This document shows positions 23,743 through 32,769 of a stretch of DNA of 33,136 nucleotides, one piece after another (position 1 is the stretch's first letter; every line of letters starts with the position of its first letter). Source of the stretch: Bacteroidales bacterium (GTDB lineage: Bacteria; Bacteroidota; Bacteroidia; Bacteroidales; Bacteroidaceae). Below the pieces are notes generated by a model that was not told the DNA's origin, searched no databases, and was given only the letters and a program-made list of their open reading frames with translations. Position numbers and translations under genes: made by a program. The stretch covers positions 1-33,136 of the forward strand of contig JAUNNV010000005.1 in assembly GCA_030531335.1 (NCBI GenBank), written 5' to 3'.

Positions 23743-24806
23743 GATTCTCTATTCATGATATAATGCCGCCACCGTTCCAACAGTTGGGTCATGTCGTCGG
23801 GTAGCGACGAGGTGAAAAACAAATGCTCGCCTGTCCGTGGATGAATGAATCCCAACGTCGTGGCGTGAAGGGCCTGACGAGGACAGATGTTGAAACAGTT
23901 GCTGACAAATTGCTTGTACTTCGCGAAAGTGGTTCCCTTTAGTATCTCATGTCCGCCATATCGTTCGTCGTTGAACAGCACGTGTCCGATATGCTTCATG
24001 TGGACACGTATCTGGTGTGTCCTGCCCGTTTCGAGTACACACTCCACGAGAGTGACGTACCCGATCCGTTCGACTACGCGGTAATGTGTGACCGCGTGTT
24101 TGCCTTGGGTGGCATCCGACAATACGGCCATCTGCATCCGATCCTTGGGGTTGCGCCCAATGTTTCCCTCGATGGTTCCTTCATCCTTATCGACAATACC
24201 CCACACCAGGGCGTTGTATTTTCGTTGGGTGGTCTTGTTGAAGAATTGCCTGCCCAGATGGGTCTTCGCGTCGGGGGTCTTGGCTACCACAAGCAAGCCC
24301 GAAGTGTCCTTGTCGATGCGATGCACCAGTCCCACTTGCGGGTCGTTGGGGTCGTAGTCCTTATTGTCTCTTAAATGCCATGCTATGGCATTGACGAGTG
24401 TGCCGTGGTAATTGCCACACCCCGGATGGACCACCAGTCCGGCTGGCTTGTTCACAACCATCAAGTCCTCGTCCTCATACACTACATCCAAAGGTATGTC
24501 TTCCGGGACAATGTCGTTTTCGTAGCGCGGACGATTCATCATGACGGTGATTACATCGCACGGCTTCACCTTGTAGTTGCTTTTCACCACCCGGCCGTTT
24601 GCCATTACGAATCCGGCATCGGCTGCTTTCTGTATGCGGTTTCGGCTGGAGTTGGGCAGGTGGTCGAACAGATACTTATCGACACGGAGCTGCGTCTGCC
24701 CTTTGTCGGCCACTATGCGGAAGTGTTCATACAACTTGTCGGGGTCGTCGATGACTGGTTCGACGTCGTCCAGACAATCGTCAATGTCCTCAATGAACTC
24801 TTCCAT
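23739..24806 (-). CDS. RluA/RluD-family 23S rRNA pseudouridine synthase
   Basis: A 355-residue RNA-modifying enzyme. An acidic start (EEFIEDIDDCLDDVEP) is followed by an S4 RNA-binding domain (about residues 38-85, LRVDKYLFDHLPNSSRNRIQKAADAG). The catalytic domain contains VVNKPAGLVVHPG and VGLVHRIDKDTSGLLVVAKT with catalytic Asp165, plus LVECVLETGRTHQIRVHM. It isomerises uridines in 23S rRNA; its RluD-type length and S4 domain fit modification of helix 69, an inference. The ATG at 24806 was chosen over 24848 because it leaves the PASTA gene intact and has an AAGG ribosome site about 8 bases before it. Confidence 0.9.
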   Translation of the reverse strand: MEEFIEDIDDCLDDVEPVIDDPDKLYEHFRIVADKGQTQLRVDKYLFDHLPNSSRNRIQKAADAGFVMANGRVVKSNYKVKPCDVITVMMNRPRYENDIVPEDIPLDVVYEDEDLMVVNKPAGLVVHPGCGNYHGTLVNAIAWHLRDNKDYDPNDPQVGLVHRIDKDTSGLLVVAKTPDAKTHLGRQFFNKTTQRKYNALVWGIVDKDEGTIEGNIGRNPKDRMQMAVLSDATQGKHAVTHYRVVERIGYVTLVECVLETGRTHQIRVHMKHIGHVLFNDERYGGHEILKGTTFAKYKQFVSNCFNICPRQALHATTLGFIHPRTGEHLFFTSSLPDDMTQLLERWRHYIMNRES

Positions 24807-24825
24807 AGCTTGACCTTTTGATTGA

Positions 24826-25452
24826 TTAGAACCAGTTGTCATCGACAACAGTCGGAGTGTTCTGGATTGGCTCCACCGTTACGACGGTGTCGGGCTTCAG
24901 GTCATCGGCCTCCACTCCTCCATTTCCTATACATAGCGTCAGGTATGAGTCGCGCGCGATGTTGTCACCCGAATGTAGCAGACGGCCATTGTGTTTTATG
25001 CCATACACCCAGTCGCGCTCGCCCGGCACCATTTCAGGCGCATTCAGCTTGAACCCCATCGAGCGTAGTTTGGCTTCGGCCTGCCGGAATGAGCTGTTGT
25101 CTATCAAGTCGGGGATGATGAGTGTCGGTATGGTTCCGGTGTTGATGGTCAAATAAACCATGCGCCCTTCCTTGACCTTTGAGGCTCCTTCTGGAATCTG
25201 TTCCAGCACGGCTCCTGCCGGCATACCCCTCACGTAGGTGGAATCGATGACTTGTGACTTGAGCAGTTGCTTGCCGAGTTCGTTCATGGCTTGCTCCATG
25301 GGCAGCCCCTTGACATTGGGCACCGTCACCGTCTCGCCGTGACGTGTGTATGAATCCATCCATAGCAAAGCAGTGTATGCCGTAGCCGCGACAAAAAGAA
25401 CGATGGCTACAAGGTTCCAGAACAGCAGTCTTATAGAATGTAGTATTTTCAT
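24826..25452 (-). CDS. PASTA-domain membrane protein
   Basis: A 208-residue protein with an N-terminal TM helix (about residues 9-31) and two PASTA domains outside the inner membrane. The first is about 41-107 (VTVPNVKGLPMEQAMNEL...VLEQIPEGASKVKEGRMVYLTIN) and the second about 110-176 (IPDLIDNSSFRQAEAKLRSMGF). PASTA modules bind peptidoglycan fragments or beta-lactams in kinases and PBPs. This free-standing form without a kinase or PBP domain is common in Bacteroidota and sits before rluD and ddl, fitting a cell-wall role. It ends in an acidic Thr/Val-rich tail. The ATG at 25452 is preferred because it starts the TM segment and follows the promoter at 25479-25509. Confidence 0.87.
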   Translation of the reverse strand: MKILHSIRLLFWNLVAIVLFVAATAYTALLWMDSYTRHGETVTVPNVKGLPMEQAMNELGKQLLKSQVIDSTYVRGMPAGAVLEQIPEGASKVKEGRMVYLTINTGTIPTLIIPDLIDNSSFRQAEAKLRSMGFKLNAPEMVPGERDWVYGIKHNGRLLHSGDNIARDSYLTLCIGNGGVEADDLKPDTVVTVEPIQNTPTVVDDNWF

Positions 25453-25478
25453 AATACACCATATTATGGATTTGGCTG

Positions 25479-25509
25479 CAAATATAACGCATAAATGCAA
25501 GAAAAGCAA
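25479..25509 (-). promoter_or_regulatory. Promoter of the PASTA-rluD-ddl operon
   Basis: On the minus strand TTG (25509-25507) and TATATTTG (25486-25479) are 20 bases apart, a full match to the Bacteroidota primary-sigma promoter. The -33 element lies within the terminator hairpin of the upstream receptor gene. The leader would be about 20 bases. Confidence 0.75.
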
Positions 25510-25527
25510 GCCTTGGCTCGCTTTTCT
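25500..25527 (-). terminator. Rho-independent terminator of the TonB-dependent receptor gene
   Basis: On the minus strand AGAAAAGCGAGCC pairs with GGCTTGCTTTTCT over 13 positions, with one G-U pair and a tiny loop, 16 bases after the receptor stop. The 3' arm itself ends in a T-rich run. The G+C-rich loop end and T-rich base are the classic form. Confidence 0.8.
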
Positions 25528-25543
25528 GTAAGGTTATGGATTG

Positions 25544-28438
25544 TCAGAATCTTCTTCCACCTCCGAAACCACCACCGAAGCCGCCAGGAGGAGGCATCAT
25601 TCCTGGCCTACCACCACGTCCACGCATTCCCTGTCGTGCGTCCTTGCCGCCAAACAGGTTCAAGCGGTAGATGCAGTGGAACATCAGATAGCTGTTGATG
25701 GCATTGTACTGTGTCACGCTTCGTGAGTTGGCGTTCAGCGAGCGGACCACGGTGCTTTGCTGTTGCAGGATGTCGTTCCATTCCGCGCTGATGGTCAGGG
25801 CTCCTTTCAGGAAGGTCTGCGCGATTTGGGCGTTCCACACCAACTCGTCGTTGTTGTAGCTGTTGTCGGTATATCCTCGGCGGCTCATGTTCGATATGTT
25901 GGTCGAAACCGACATGTTCCAAGGCAGGTTGAAATTGGTGCTTGCACCATACGTGTAGGTGTAGGGCTCTTGGTTTTGGTCGGGCTGTAGCTTGCTCTTT
26001 TCCCATTGGTAGTTTATGGTTCCGTGTATGCCGAAATCTATCCAGTCGTTTCGATAGTTGAATTGCAGGCGTTCCATGACCGACAAGTCGGTGGTGGTGT
26101 TCTTGTCATCGACCTTTGTCTCATCGTTGAACAGGAAATCCACATTGTTGGCATAGCGTGCGTTTGTCATGGTGCTCATCGTGAACTTCTTGTTGCGGAA
26201 GGCCGTGTTGAAGATGAACATGCCGAAAGCGTTCCAGTTGCCGTTGATGTTCTTGGGGGTCGTAATCTTTCCACCTGTGGTGGCATCGTATTGGGTGCTG
26301 CTGCTGATGCTGTTTTGGGTCATCGAGGCATTGAGGTGGGTCACGACACCCTGTTGCTTGTCGGCATTGAACGAATTGAAGAACAAGCTCGCATTATGAT
26401 TGAACGATGGCTCCAGTCCCGGATTTCCCACCTTTATGTTCAAAGGATTGGAGTTGTCAACGATGGGCAACAAGTCTTCCATGCCAGGTTGACTGGCATT
26501 GCCACGATAGGTGATGCGTAGTTGGCTTGTCTTGGAATATCGGTATTGGAAGTCGAGATTTGGTGCGACATTGAATACGTTTCGGATTGTATCCGTCATG
26601 AAATCACCCTTTTTGTAATTCAACTTGGTGTTTTGTGGCAGGAATCGCACACCAGCATGCAGGCGGTATTTCTTTTCATTCACCCGGAAGCCAAGTTGCA
26701 CCTCGTGGTTGAAATACTTATAGTTGGCATCCTTGCTGAGTTCCGAATCGTAGGTCTGTTCGTAGTTGGTTGGCAGGGGCATTCCCAATGTCCAATCGGG
26801 GAATGTGGGATACAGGCTATAGGTGGAGTGTTTGCTGTCGGTGTAGCGGTATTGGAAACGATAGTTCACTTGGAGGAAAACCGTATTGGTGATGGGCTCG
26901 CTATACGATGCCCTGATGCTGTAGTTCCAATTGTCGCTGGGAGTGGTGATGTAGCGTCGGCGGATGTTCGTCGAGTCCTTCTGCAACTGGTAGTAGCGGG
27001 TCTCGTTGTCCGAGTACGATTTGTTTTCGCTATCCCCCGCGCCGATGTTGAAATTCAGGTTGATGTTGCGTCCTCTGTCGTTCAGCTTTCTCGTTATCAT
27101 GGCATTGGCACTGAACGAAAGGCTGTTGTTGTTGGTTCTCGAATCGTTTACGCTGGAGTTCACACGGATGGCACGAAGCGGGTCTTGTGCCGGATCCTCG
27201 ATAAATTCCAGATAGGCATTGGGGTCGTTTACGATGCTGTAGGGATCGGCATTGAATGTGCTTGACAGTCCGCTCGACTTGGAGTTTCCTTTCGAGTACG
27301 ACAGGTTCGGTCGGAACAGAATCTGTGTCATGCTGTCGGGCTTCCATTCCAATCGGAAGTTGGCGTTCAGGTTGTCGGTCTTGTTGCGGCTCAACGAGTT
27401 GGAGTTCGAGAAAGTGTTTCCCGACTTCAGGAAGCCCTCCCTGCTGCCAATGCTGTAGGTGTCGTTGTCGCGATAATTGTAGCGTACACTCCCGCCGAAT
27501 TCCGTTTTTGCCGTTTCCTTGGCGAAGTTCACGCCGGCGGTCTTTGTAGTTACCTGCCCATTGCTTCGTCCCCTCGGTCCGCCAGGGCCTCCGCCCGAGA
27601 ATCCCCGGTCGTTTACATTGTTTCCGCTCCCAATCACCGACATCTGGGTTTTGTCGTTGAAATAGTTCACCATTCCGCGCTCGGCATAGCGGTCTTTTGT
27701 GCCGATGCCAAGGTCGAAGTTGCCAAACAGTCCTTGGTTCATTCCTTTTTTCACGGTCAGGTCGAGCACGGTCTCCTCCTCGCCGTCGTCAATGCCGGTC
27801 TGGCGGGTATAGTCGGATTTGCGGTCGTATGCTTTCAACTTATCGACCATATCCACCGGAATGTTCTGCAAACCTGTCTTCACGTCGCCACCGAAAAACT
27901 CCTTTCCGCTCACGTAGAGTTTTTTCACCTCCTTGCCATTGATTTTTACAGTTCCGGATTCGTCAACCTCGGCACCCGGCAGTTTCTTCACCAGTTCCTC
28001 CAGCATGGCTCCTTGTGGGGTGCGATAGGCCGAAGAGCTATACTGGATGGTGTCTTCCACGGCTGTTACGGGTGGGGCTTCGGCAGTCACTACCGCTTCT
28101 TTCAGCATCACGGCATCTGTTTTCAGTGCAATTGTTCCGATGTTTATATCCTTGTTTTTCAGCACGATGTTTCTTTCTTGTGCCACATAGCCTACGAACG
28201 ACACCCGAAGCACATACTTGCCAGGCTTGGCCGTCATGGAGAACAAGCCGCTGTTGTTGGTGACGTTTCCCACAACCATGGAGCTGTCTGGCAATGCCAG
28301 CAGCACCACGGTTGCTTGAGGGACAGTGCTATTGTCTTCTCCATCTACTACCTTTCCACTCACAGTCGCTTTTTGTGCCGATACCTGACTGAACGTAATC
28401 GACATCAATCCGATTAAAAATAAAGCCTTTCTTATCAT
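25544..28438 (-). CDS. TonB-dependent receptor with carboxypeptidase-regulatory-like domain
   Basis: A 964-residue outer-membrane protein. The signal peptide is 1-21 (VSAQ). Residues about 24-108 form a CarboxypepD-regulatory-like beta sandwich (SGKVVDGEDNSTVPQATVVLL...GYVAQERNIVL). Residues about 125-225 form the plug (LEELVKKLPGAEVDESGTVKINGKEVKKLYVSGKEFF). The rest is a beta barrel of the OMP_b-brl_3 type. The C-terminus after the last strand (SYLMFHCIYRLNLFGG) is a Gly/Arg/Pro-rich tail ending in Phe. No SusD-like gene is beside it, so it is not a standard SusCD pair. The substrate is unknown. It is probably a single-gene transcript between its own promoter and terminator. Confidence 0.9.
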   Translation of the reverse strand: MIRKALFLIGLMSITFSQVSAQKATVSGKVVDGEDNSTVPQATVVLLALPDSSMVVGNVTNNSGLFSMTAKPGKYVLRVSFVGYVAQERNIVLKNKDINIGTIALKTDAVMLKEAVVTAEAPPVTAVEDTIQYSSSAYRTPQGAMLEELVKKLPGAEVDESGTVKINGKEVKKLYVSGKEFFGGDVKTGLQNIPVDMVDKLKAYDRKSDYTRQTGIDDGEEETVLDLTVKKGMNQGLFGNFDLGIGTKDRYAERGMVNYFNDKTQMSVIGSGNNVNDRGFSGGGPGGPRGRSNGQVTTKTAGVNFAKETAKTEFGGSVRYNYRDNDTYSIGSREGFLKSGNTFSNSNSLSRNKTDNLNANFRLEWKPDSMTQILFRPNLSYSKGNSKSSGLSSTFNADPYSIVNDPNAYLEFIEDPAQDPLRAIRVNSSVNDSRTNNNSLSFSANAMITRKLNDRGRNINLNFNIGAGDSENKSYSDNETRYYQLQKDSTNIRRRYITTPSDNWNYSIRASYSEPITNTVFLQVNYRFQYRYTDSKHSTYSLYPTFPDWTLGMPLPTNYEQTYDSELSKDANYKYFNHEVQLGFRVNEKKYRLHAGVRFLPQNTKLNYKKGDFMTDTIRNVFNVAPNLDFQYRYSKTSQLRITYRGNASQPGMEDLLPIVDNSNPLNIKVGNPGLEPSFNHNASLFFNSFNADKQQGVVTHLNASMTQNSISSSTQYDATTGGKITTPKNINGNWNAFGMFIFNTAFRNKKFTMSTMTNARYANNVDFLFNDETKVDDKNTTTDLSVMERLQFNYRNDWIDFGIHGTINYQWEKSKLQPDQNQEPYTYTYGASTNFNLPWNMSVSTNISNMSRRGYTDNSYNNDELVWNAQIAQTFLKGALTISAEWNDILQQQSTVVRSLNANSRSVTQYNAINSYLMFHCIYRLNLFGGKDARQGMRGRGGRPGMMPPPGGFGGGFGGGRRF

Positions 28439-28536
28439 ACTCCTATTTCGAAACAGTCTTTTGACTTGGCCGTTTCTTGAAAGTTTAACTCGGATTTGTT
28501 TATTAAGCTTAAAAGTTCTGACTTTTGTTTAAATCA

Positions 28537-28544
28537 CAAAGGTA
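28537..28544 (-). promoter_or_regulatory. -7 element of the TonB-dependent receptor gene
   Basis: TACCTTTG on the minus strand matches TAnnTTTG, giving a leader of about 90 bases. No TTG lies at the usual distance upstream, so the -33 element is weak or supplied by an activator. Confidence 0.5.
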
Positions 28545-28569
28545 TATTGGGGCGTTTTTCAGATGTGTC

Positions 28570-29607
28570 TCAACGCTTCACGACCTTGCCTGCAATCTGT
28601 CGCAGCGACAAGGCAGTGGCATGATCCAGACCACAATCCAACGAAACCGACTCATCGAAGTTCCCACCATAGATGAGCAGGTAATTCACGCAGGCTTTCA
28701 GATAACTGCCTTCGAGGTTTTGATGCTTCTTGTCGGGACCATACACATTGATGCCTTCTTTCCGTGCCAACTCGAAAGCTTGGCCTATGGGAGAAAGGAG
28801 ATTGATGTCGGCCGACTTCCGCACGACGGCCTTGCTGCCCTTGCGAAGCTGCTTGTCGAAATTGCGAAACGACTTGAATCCTCCGAAACTTGCCTTGGAA
28901 TCCTCGTAGGCCCACGTACACTCATAAATGATGCTTGCCTTGGGAGAGCCTGCCCGCATCCGTTGGGCTATTTGCTGGGCTTCGCCCTGCACCGAGGCAT
29001 GTCGCTTGTCGGAAGCATAGTATGCGGCATTCTGGCTCTGGTCCTGAAACAGCACGACATCGTAGGGACCTCCGTTTTCGACCGTCGGAAAGCGTTCTGT
29101 CCCCAAGTGCTTGCCGAGTGTGTAGCCACCCCGCAGGCTACACTTCATGCGTATTTGGTGTCCTTGCACGCGGGCAATCTGTTTCAACAGGAAGTACGAT
29201 GCATAATAGAAGGTGAACGAATTGCCGATGAACGCAATGTCCTTCGTATCGACGACGGGGATTCCAGAGTACGGCACGACTTGCGGATTGCCCCAGGTGC
29301 CGGTACAAAGTTTGGCATCGGATCCCTCATCGCTTGTCATCCGCACGCGGATGCTGTCGGAGGGATGCTTCACCGTGAAACTCTGCACAAAGGTGGCGAC
29401 CTCGTCCTGGGCGTAGTGCTTCACGTCGATCCCGGTGCCACACTTTATCCACTGCCCACCGTCCTCGTATTCGAAAGTCCAGTGCTGGGGAGTAGTGGCA
29501 CTCTTCAGATTGATGTAGAAATCGGCGTCGATGCCTTGTGGGGGCACTTCTGTGGGAGCCTTTACCGCGAAGGAAAAGACTGAGAGCAATAACAGGATGG
29601 TATTCAT
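28570..29607 (-). CDS. DUF4886 domain protein, SGNH-hydrolase-like
   Basis: A 345-residue exported protein (hydrophobic start, residues 1-16). Residues about 22-115 look like a beta-sandwich (DFYINLKSATTPQHWTFEY...FTVKHPSDSIRVRMTSDEG). The rest is the DUF4886 domain, an SGNH-hydrolase relative. Candidate catalytic residues are Ser130 in IAFIGNSFTFYY, Gly160 in RGGYTL, the QDQS block near 188-191, and Asp292/His295 in YGPDKKHQN. This suggests an esterase or deacetylase acting on glycans, but no substrate is known for the family. It lies 100 bases after the HEAT/hydrolase gene, with a stem-loop between them, so it may be transcribed separately. Confidence 0.8.
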   Translation of the reverse strand: MNTILLLLSVFSFAVKAPTEVPPQGIDADFYINLKSATTPQHWTFEYEDGGQWIKCGTGIDVKHYAQDEVATFVQSFTVKHPSDSIRVRMTSDEGSDAKLCTGTWGNPQVVPYSGIPVVDTKDIAFIGNSFTFYYASYFLLKQIARVQGHQIRMKCSLRGGYTLGKHLGTERFPTVENGGPYDVVLFQDQSQNAAYYASDKRHASVQGEAQQIAQRMRAGSPKASIIYECTWAYEDSKASFGGFKSFRNFDKQLRKGSKAVVRKSADINLLSPIGQAFELARKEGINVYGPDKKHQNLEGSYLKACVNYLLIYGGNFDESVSLDCGLDHATALSLRQIAGKVVKR

Positions 29608-29655
29608 TTTAATTTTGGATTAAGGATCAATGACTTGTCACAACGGTAGAATATG

Positions 29656-29691
29656 ACACACGCCAGCAGTGTGTGATGTGCTGGCGTGTGT
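29656..29691 (-). terminator. Stem-loop after the HEAT/3-keto-disaccharide hydrolase gene
   Basis: A perfect 13-bp inverted repeat (ACACACGCCAGCA with TGCTGGCGTGTGT) around a 10-base loop lies 17 bases beyond the stop of the minus-strand gene. There is no T run, so it may act as a terminator or as an mRNA end-protecting hairpin. Confidence 0.6.
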
Positions 29692-29708
29692 ATTGGGATT
29701 GGGATATG

Positions 29709-32700
29709 TTACTTCAGGGCCTTTACCCTCACGTTGCGATACCACAATGTGGAGCCATGGCCGAGGAACCCGATGTAGCCTTTCTTGTTGAACAAGCCCG
29801 GATGCTCCTTCTTGTCGTAGTTGCCGTTCTTGGTGGCCTCGCGGATGTTGCCTTCGGTAATGACCACGCCGTTGAGCGTCACACGAATGTTGTCGCCCTT
29901 GACATAGATTTCCTCTTCGTTCCATTCGCCGACAGGCTTCAGTTGGTCGCGGTTCTGGGTAGGGATGATGCCATACACTGAGCCGTGATACTGGTAGTCG
30001 CGCAATCCCGGTTGGTAGATTTTGTTGTAATGGTCGAGCACCTGGATTTCCATGCCGTAGTAGGCAGCGTCCTTGCCCATCTCGGCACGGATGCCGATGC
30101 CGTTGTTGGCTCCTTCGGTGAGCTTGAACTCGAAGCGGAAGATGAAGTCGGTGTATTCGTCGTTGGTATAGAGGTTGCCGAAACCGCGTCCTACAGGACG
30201 AACAGCTATGGTGCCATTCTCGGTGGAGTAGTTCACCTTGTCGCCTTGGAAGTTGTTGAGCGAAGTGCCGTCGAACAACAGCTTGAAGCCTTCCTTTTGC
30301 TCCTGCTTCGACAGGGTGATGGGTTCGGCCTGTGGGAGTTCGCGGATGTAGAGGTTGCGGTAGGCCACGCGGCTTCCGTGTGCCTGCAGCTCAATCTGCT
30401 CCTTCCAGAAAATCGGCAACGAGCGATCCCAGTAGTTTTCCATCACTACGTTATCCACCACCAGTTCACCATTCAGATAGACCGTCACGCTCTCATCGAC
30501 CATCTTGATGTAGAAGCTGTTCCATTCTCCCAGTGCGTTGTCGGCCACCTTCAGGGGTTTCGACTCGTTTATCTTGTTGTTGTAGAGTCCACCTGAACCT
30601 ACCTGTGCGCCCACGTTGGTACGGGCGATGTCCCAAATCTGAACCTGTGGGGCACCTCTAAGGTAAATGCCTGCGTCGGGTTCCGGACCCGGATAGAGTT
30701 TCCAATCTACATACATCTCGAAGTTGCCATACTGCTTTTCGGTGGCAAGGCTTTCGCCCTTGCCGCTGAACACGATGTTGCCATCCTCCACCGTCCAGTT
30801 CTTCTTCATGGACTCGTTGGCCTCCTGCTGACGCTTGGCCAGTTCGGCAGCCTTCAGCGTGGCACGTTTGATGGGGTTGTCGTAGGGAGCGAGCAACAGA
30901 CCCTTCCAGCCGGTGAGGTCCTTGCCGTTGAACATGCTTACGAAACCTTCGTCGTTGGCACGTTTCTCAAGCTGCTGGTCTATCTCCGTCTTCTGATAAC
31001 CGGCATCACCGCCTGTAATCACTTCCTTCGCACGCTTCAGCAAGGCTTTCACCTCGGGGCCGTTGATGGTCTCGTCGCTTACAGCCAGTGTGCGGATGGC
31101 CTGTGCGGCAGCCTGTTGCAACTCAGCGGTCTCTATGTATTTGCCGAGGAAGACGATTCCTAAGAATGTCTTTGTCTTTGCCACGGCAGCAAGCACCTGC
31201 GCCTTTTGGTTGTTGTCCTGGGCAAACTGCATGGCGTTTTCGAGCATGAGCAGCCGTTGTGCTCCGGGCAGTTTGTTGGAGATGGAGTTCATGTAGGAGC
31301 TGAAGGCATCGCCGAGCAACGCGGCCTTGCCTTCCTTCTGCAAGTTGCGGCAGATGCCGAGCAGCTTGCTGTTGTCGGCAATGCGGAAGATGACGGGCCA
31401 GTAGAGAGCCTGCTTGCTTTCCTGTACGGCATCCTTGCGTGCCACGATGGTGTCGTACTTCTCGTTGGCATCCAACTCATTCAGAACAACCACGATGGCA
31501 TCCTGCACATCGGCCACATATTCCTTGTCGGCGGCTTCGAGTATGGTGTAGAGGTTGTTGAGGTCGGCCTTGGTCGTTACGGCCTTCAGGGCGGCATAGG
31601 CAGCCTTCTTCACGTTGTTGTCGGTAGCGGCAAGTTGGGAGGTCACGATGTCTTTCTTCGCTTTGTCCTTGCGGGCTGCGATGAGGTTCAGCACAGCCAC
31701 CTGTCCGTCGGCAGTAAGCTGGTCGAGCGAAGTGGCGGCATCGGTCACCTTCCCGGGATAAGCCTTCAGGCAAGCCTCGGCCAAAGCCACTTTTTGTGCA
31801 TCGGCCGATGTCAGCAGGGCGGCCACATCGGCAATGTTCTCAGCCTTGCCAATGCGTGTGAGCGTCCATGCGGCAGCTTCGGCCACAGTGTTGTCCTTAT
31901 TGGCAAGCATGGCTACAATGGCCTTGGTGTCGGCCAGCTGTGGATACATGGCAAGCCATTTCAGCACATCCACCTTTGCCTCGTTGCCCAACTTCGGAAG
32001 TACCTTGGTGACCTCGGCCAGCATGGGAGCGATAGCATCGGCTCCTTCCTTGCCTTCGTTCACGGCGTTGATGGCGGCGGCACGGTATTCGCGACACGGT
32101 TCCTTCATGGCCTTCACGATGGTCTTGGTGGCGGCAGCTATGCCGGCACCCTGGATGTATTCACGCAGGGCTGCATAGTTCTTGGCGCGGTTCTCGAAGG
32201 TGTTGTCCTTCTTCACGGCGGCAGCGGCAGCCTTCATGTTGGCGGTGAGCACCTTCACGTCGGTTTCCACCACGGCATCGGCTGGCTTCGAGGGATACTG
32301 TGCCAATTGTTTCATCATGCGTACAAGCAGTTCCTTGTTGGTGACAAGGGCAGGCTTGTTGACAATGTCGCTGAATGGATTGCCCGACAGCTGTAGGTCG
32401 ATGGCCTCGATGGCCTTCTTCAGGTTATCCACGATCATTTGTTTCTGCTTGGTGTCGAAATCGTTGGCACCAGCGTATGCGGCATAGGCGTTAAGTGCAT
32501 ACTGCACCTTCGGCAAGCTCTCGTCGCTTTTCTGCAACATGCCCAAAAGCATCTGTAGACCCTGTTCGCCGGTCGATGCGATATCGGCCATCAGGCTGTT
32601 GTAGAGTTTGGGGTTGTCGGCAGGCAGTTGGTTGAGTGCATCGACGATTTTCGTTTCGGCGGTGCGGTTGTTGTTCTGTGCGTTCAGTGTGAGCGTACAT

Positions 32701-32747
32701 GCCACTACGAGCAGCAGGCTCAGCATCAAGCTTTTTATGTCCTTCAT
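29709..32747 (-). CDS. HEAT-repeat protein with two 3-keto-disaccharide hydrolase (DUF1080) domains
   Basis: A 1012-residue exported protein with signal peptide (1-23, LNAQ). Residues about 30-575 are Ala-rich HEAT-like helical repeats (for example AIVAMLANKDNTVAEAAAWTLTRIGKAENIADVAALL). Two DUF1080 beta-jelly-roll domains follow: about 597-810 (GFVSMFNGKDLTGWKG...FEMYVDWKLYPGPEPDAGIYLRG) and about 816-1012 (EGFKLLFDGTSLNNFQGD...FRFEFKLTEGANNGIGIRAEM). DUF1080 proteins cleave 3-keto-glycosides made by Gfo/Idh/MocA oxidoreductases. Such an oxidoreductase gene lies directly upstream (22 bases), which supports a joint oxidise-then-cleave pathway for glycosides. Which domain is active cannot be told from sequence. 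Confidence 0.9.
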   Translation of the reverse strand: MKDIKSLMLSLLLVVACTLTLNAQNNNRTAETKIVDALNQLPADNPKLYNSLMADIASTGEQGLQMLLGMLQKSDESLPKVQYALNAYAAYAGANDFDTKQKQMIVDNLKKAIEAIDLQLSGNPFSDIVNKPALVTNKELLVRMMKQLAQYPSKPADAVVETDVKVLTANMKAAAAAVKKDNTFENRAKNYAALREYIQGAGIAAATKTIVKAMKEPCREYRAAAINAVNEGKEGADAIAPMLAEVTKVLPKLGNEAKVDVLKWLAMYPQLADTKAIVAMLANKDNTVAEAAAWTLTRIGKAENIADVAALLTSADAQKVALAEACLKAYPGKVTDAATSLDQLTADGQVAVLNLIAARKDKAKKDIVTSQLAATDNNVKKAAYAALKAVTTKADLNNLYTILEAADKEYVADVQDAIVVVLNELDANEKYDTIVARKDAVQESKQALYWPVIFRIADNSKLLGICRNLQKEGKAALLGDAFSSYMNSISNKLPGAQRLLMLENAMQFAQDNNQKAQVLAAVAKTKTFLGIVFLGKYIETAELQQAAAQAIRTLAVSDETINGPEVKALLKRAKEVITGGDAGYQKTEIDQQLEKRANDEGFVSMFNGKDLTGWKGLLLAPYDNPIKRATLKAAELAKRQQEANESMKKNWTVEDGNIVFSGKGESLATEKQYGNFEMYVDWKLYPGPEPDAGIYLRGAPQVQIWDIARTNVGAQVGSGGLYNNKINESKPLKVADNALGEWNSFYIKMVDESVTVYLNGELVVDNVVMENYWDRSLPIFWKEQIELQAHGSRVAYRNLYIRELPQAEPITLSKQEQKEGFKLLFDGTSLNNFQGDKVNYSTENGTIAVRPVGRGFGNLYTNDEYTDFIFRFEFKLTEGANNGIGIRAEMGKDAAYYGMEIQVLDHYNKIYQPGLRDYQYHGSVYGIIPTQNRDQLKPVGEWNEEEIYVKGDNIRVTLNGVVITEGNIREATKNGNYDKKEHPGLFNKKGYIGFLGHGSTLWYRNVRVKALK

Positions 32748-32769
32748 TTGTTTTGTCCTCCTTGCAATG

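Noticed and set aside
25544-28438. SusC of a polysaccharide utilisation locus
   Set aside because: No SusD-like gene adjoins it and the barrel is of the shorter OMP_b-brl_3 type.
31206-32396. Long plus-strand open frame opposite the HEAT/DUF1080 gene
   Set aside because: The encoded sequence is rich in Gly, His and Val in the manner of a mirror of an Ala/Lys-rich gene. It has no recognisable motif and lies wholly within a clear gene.
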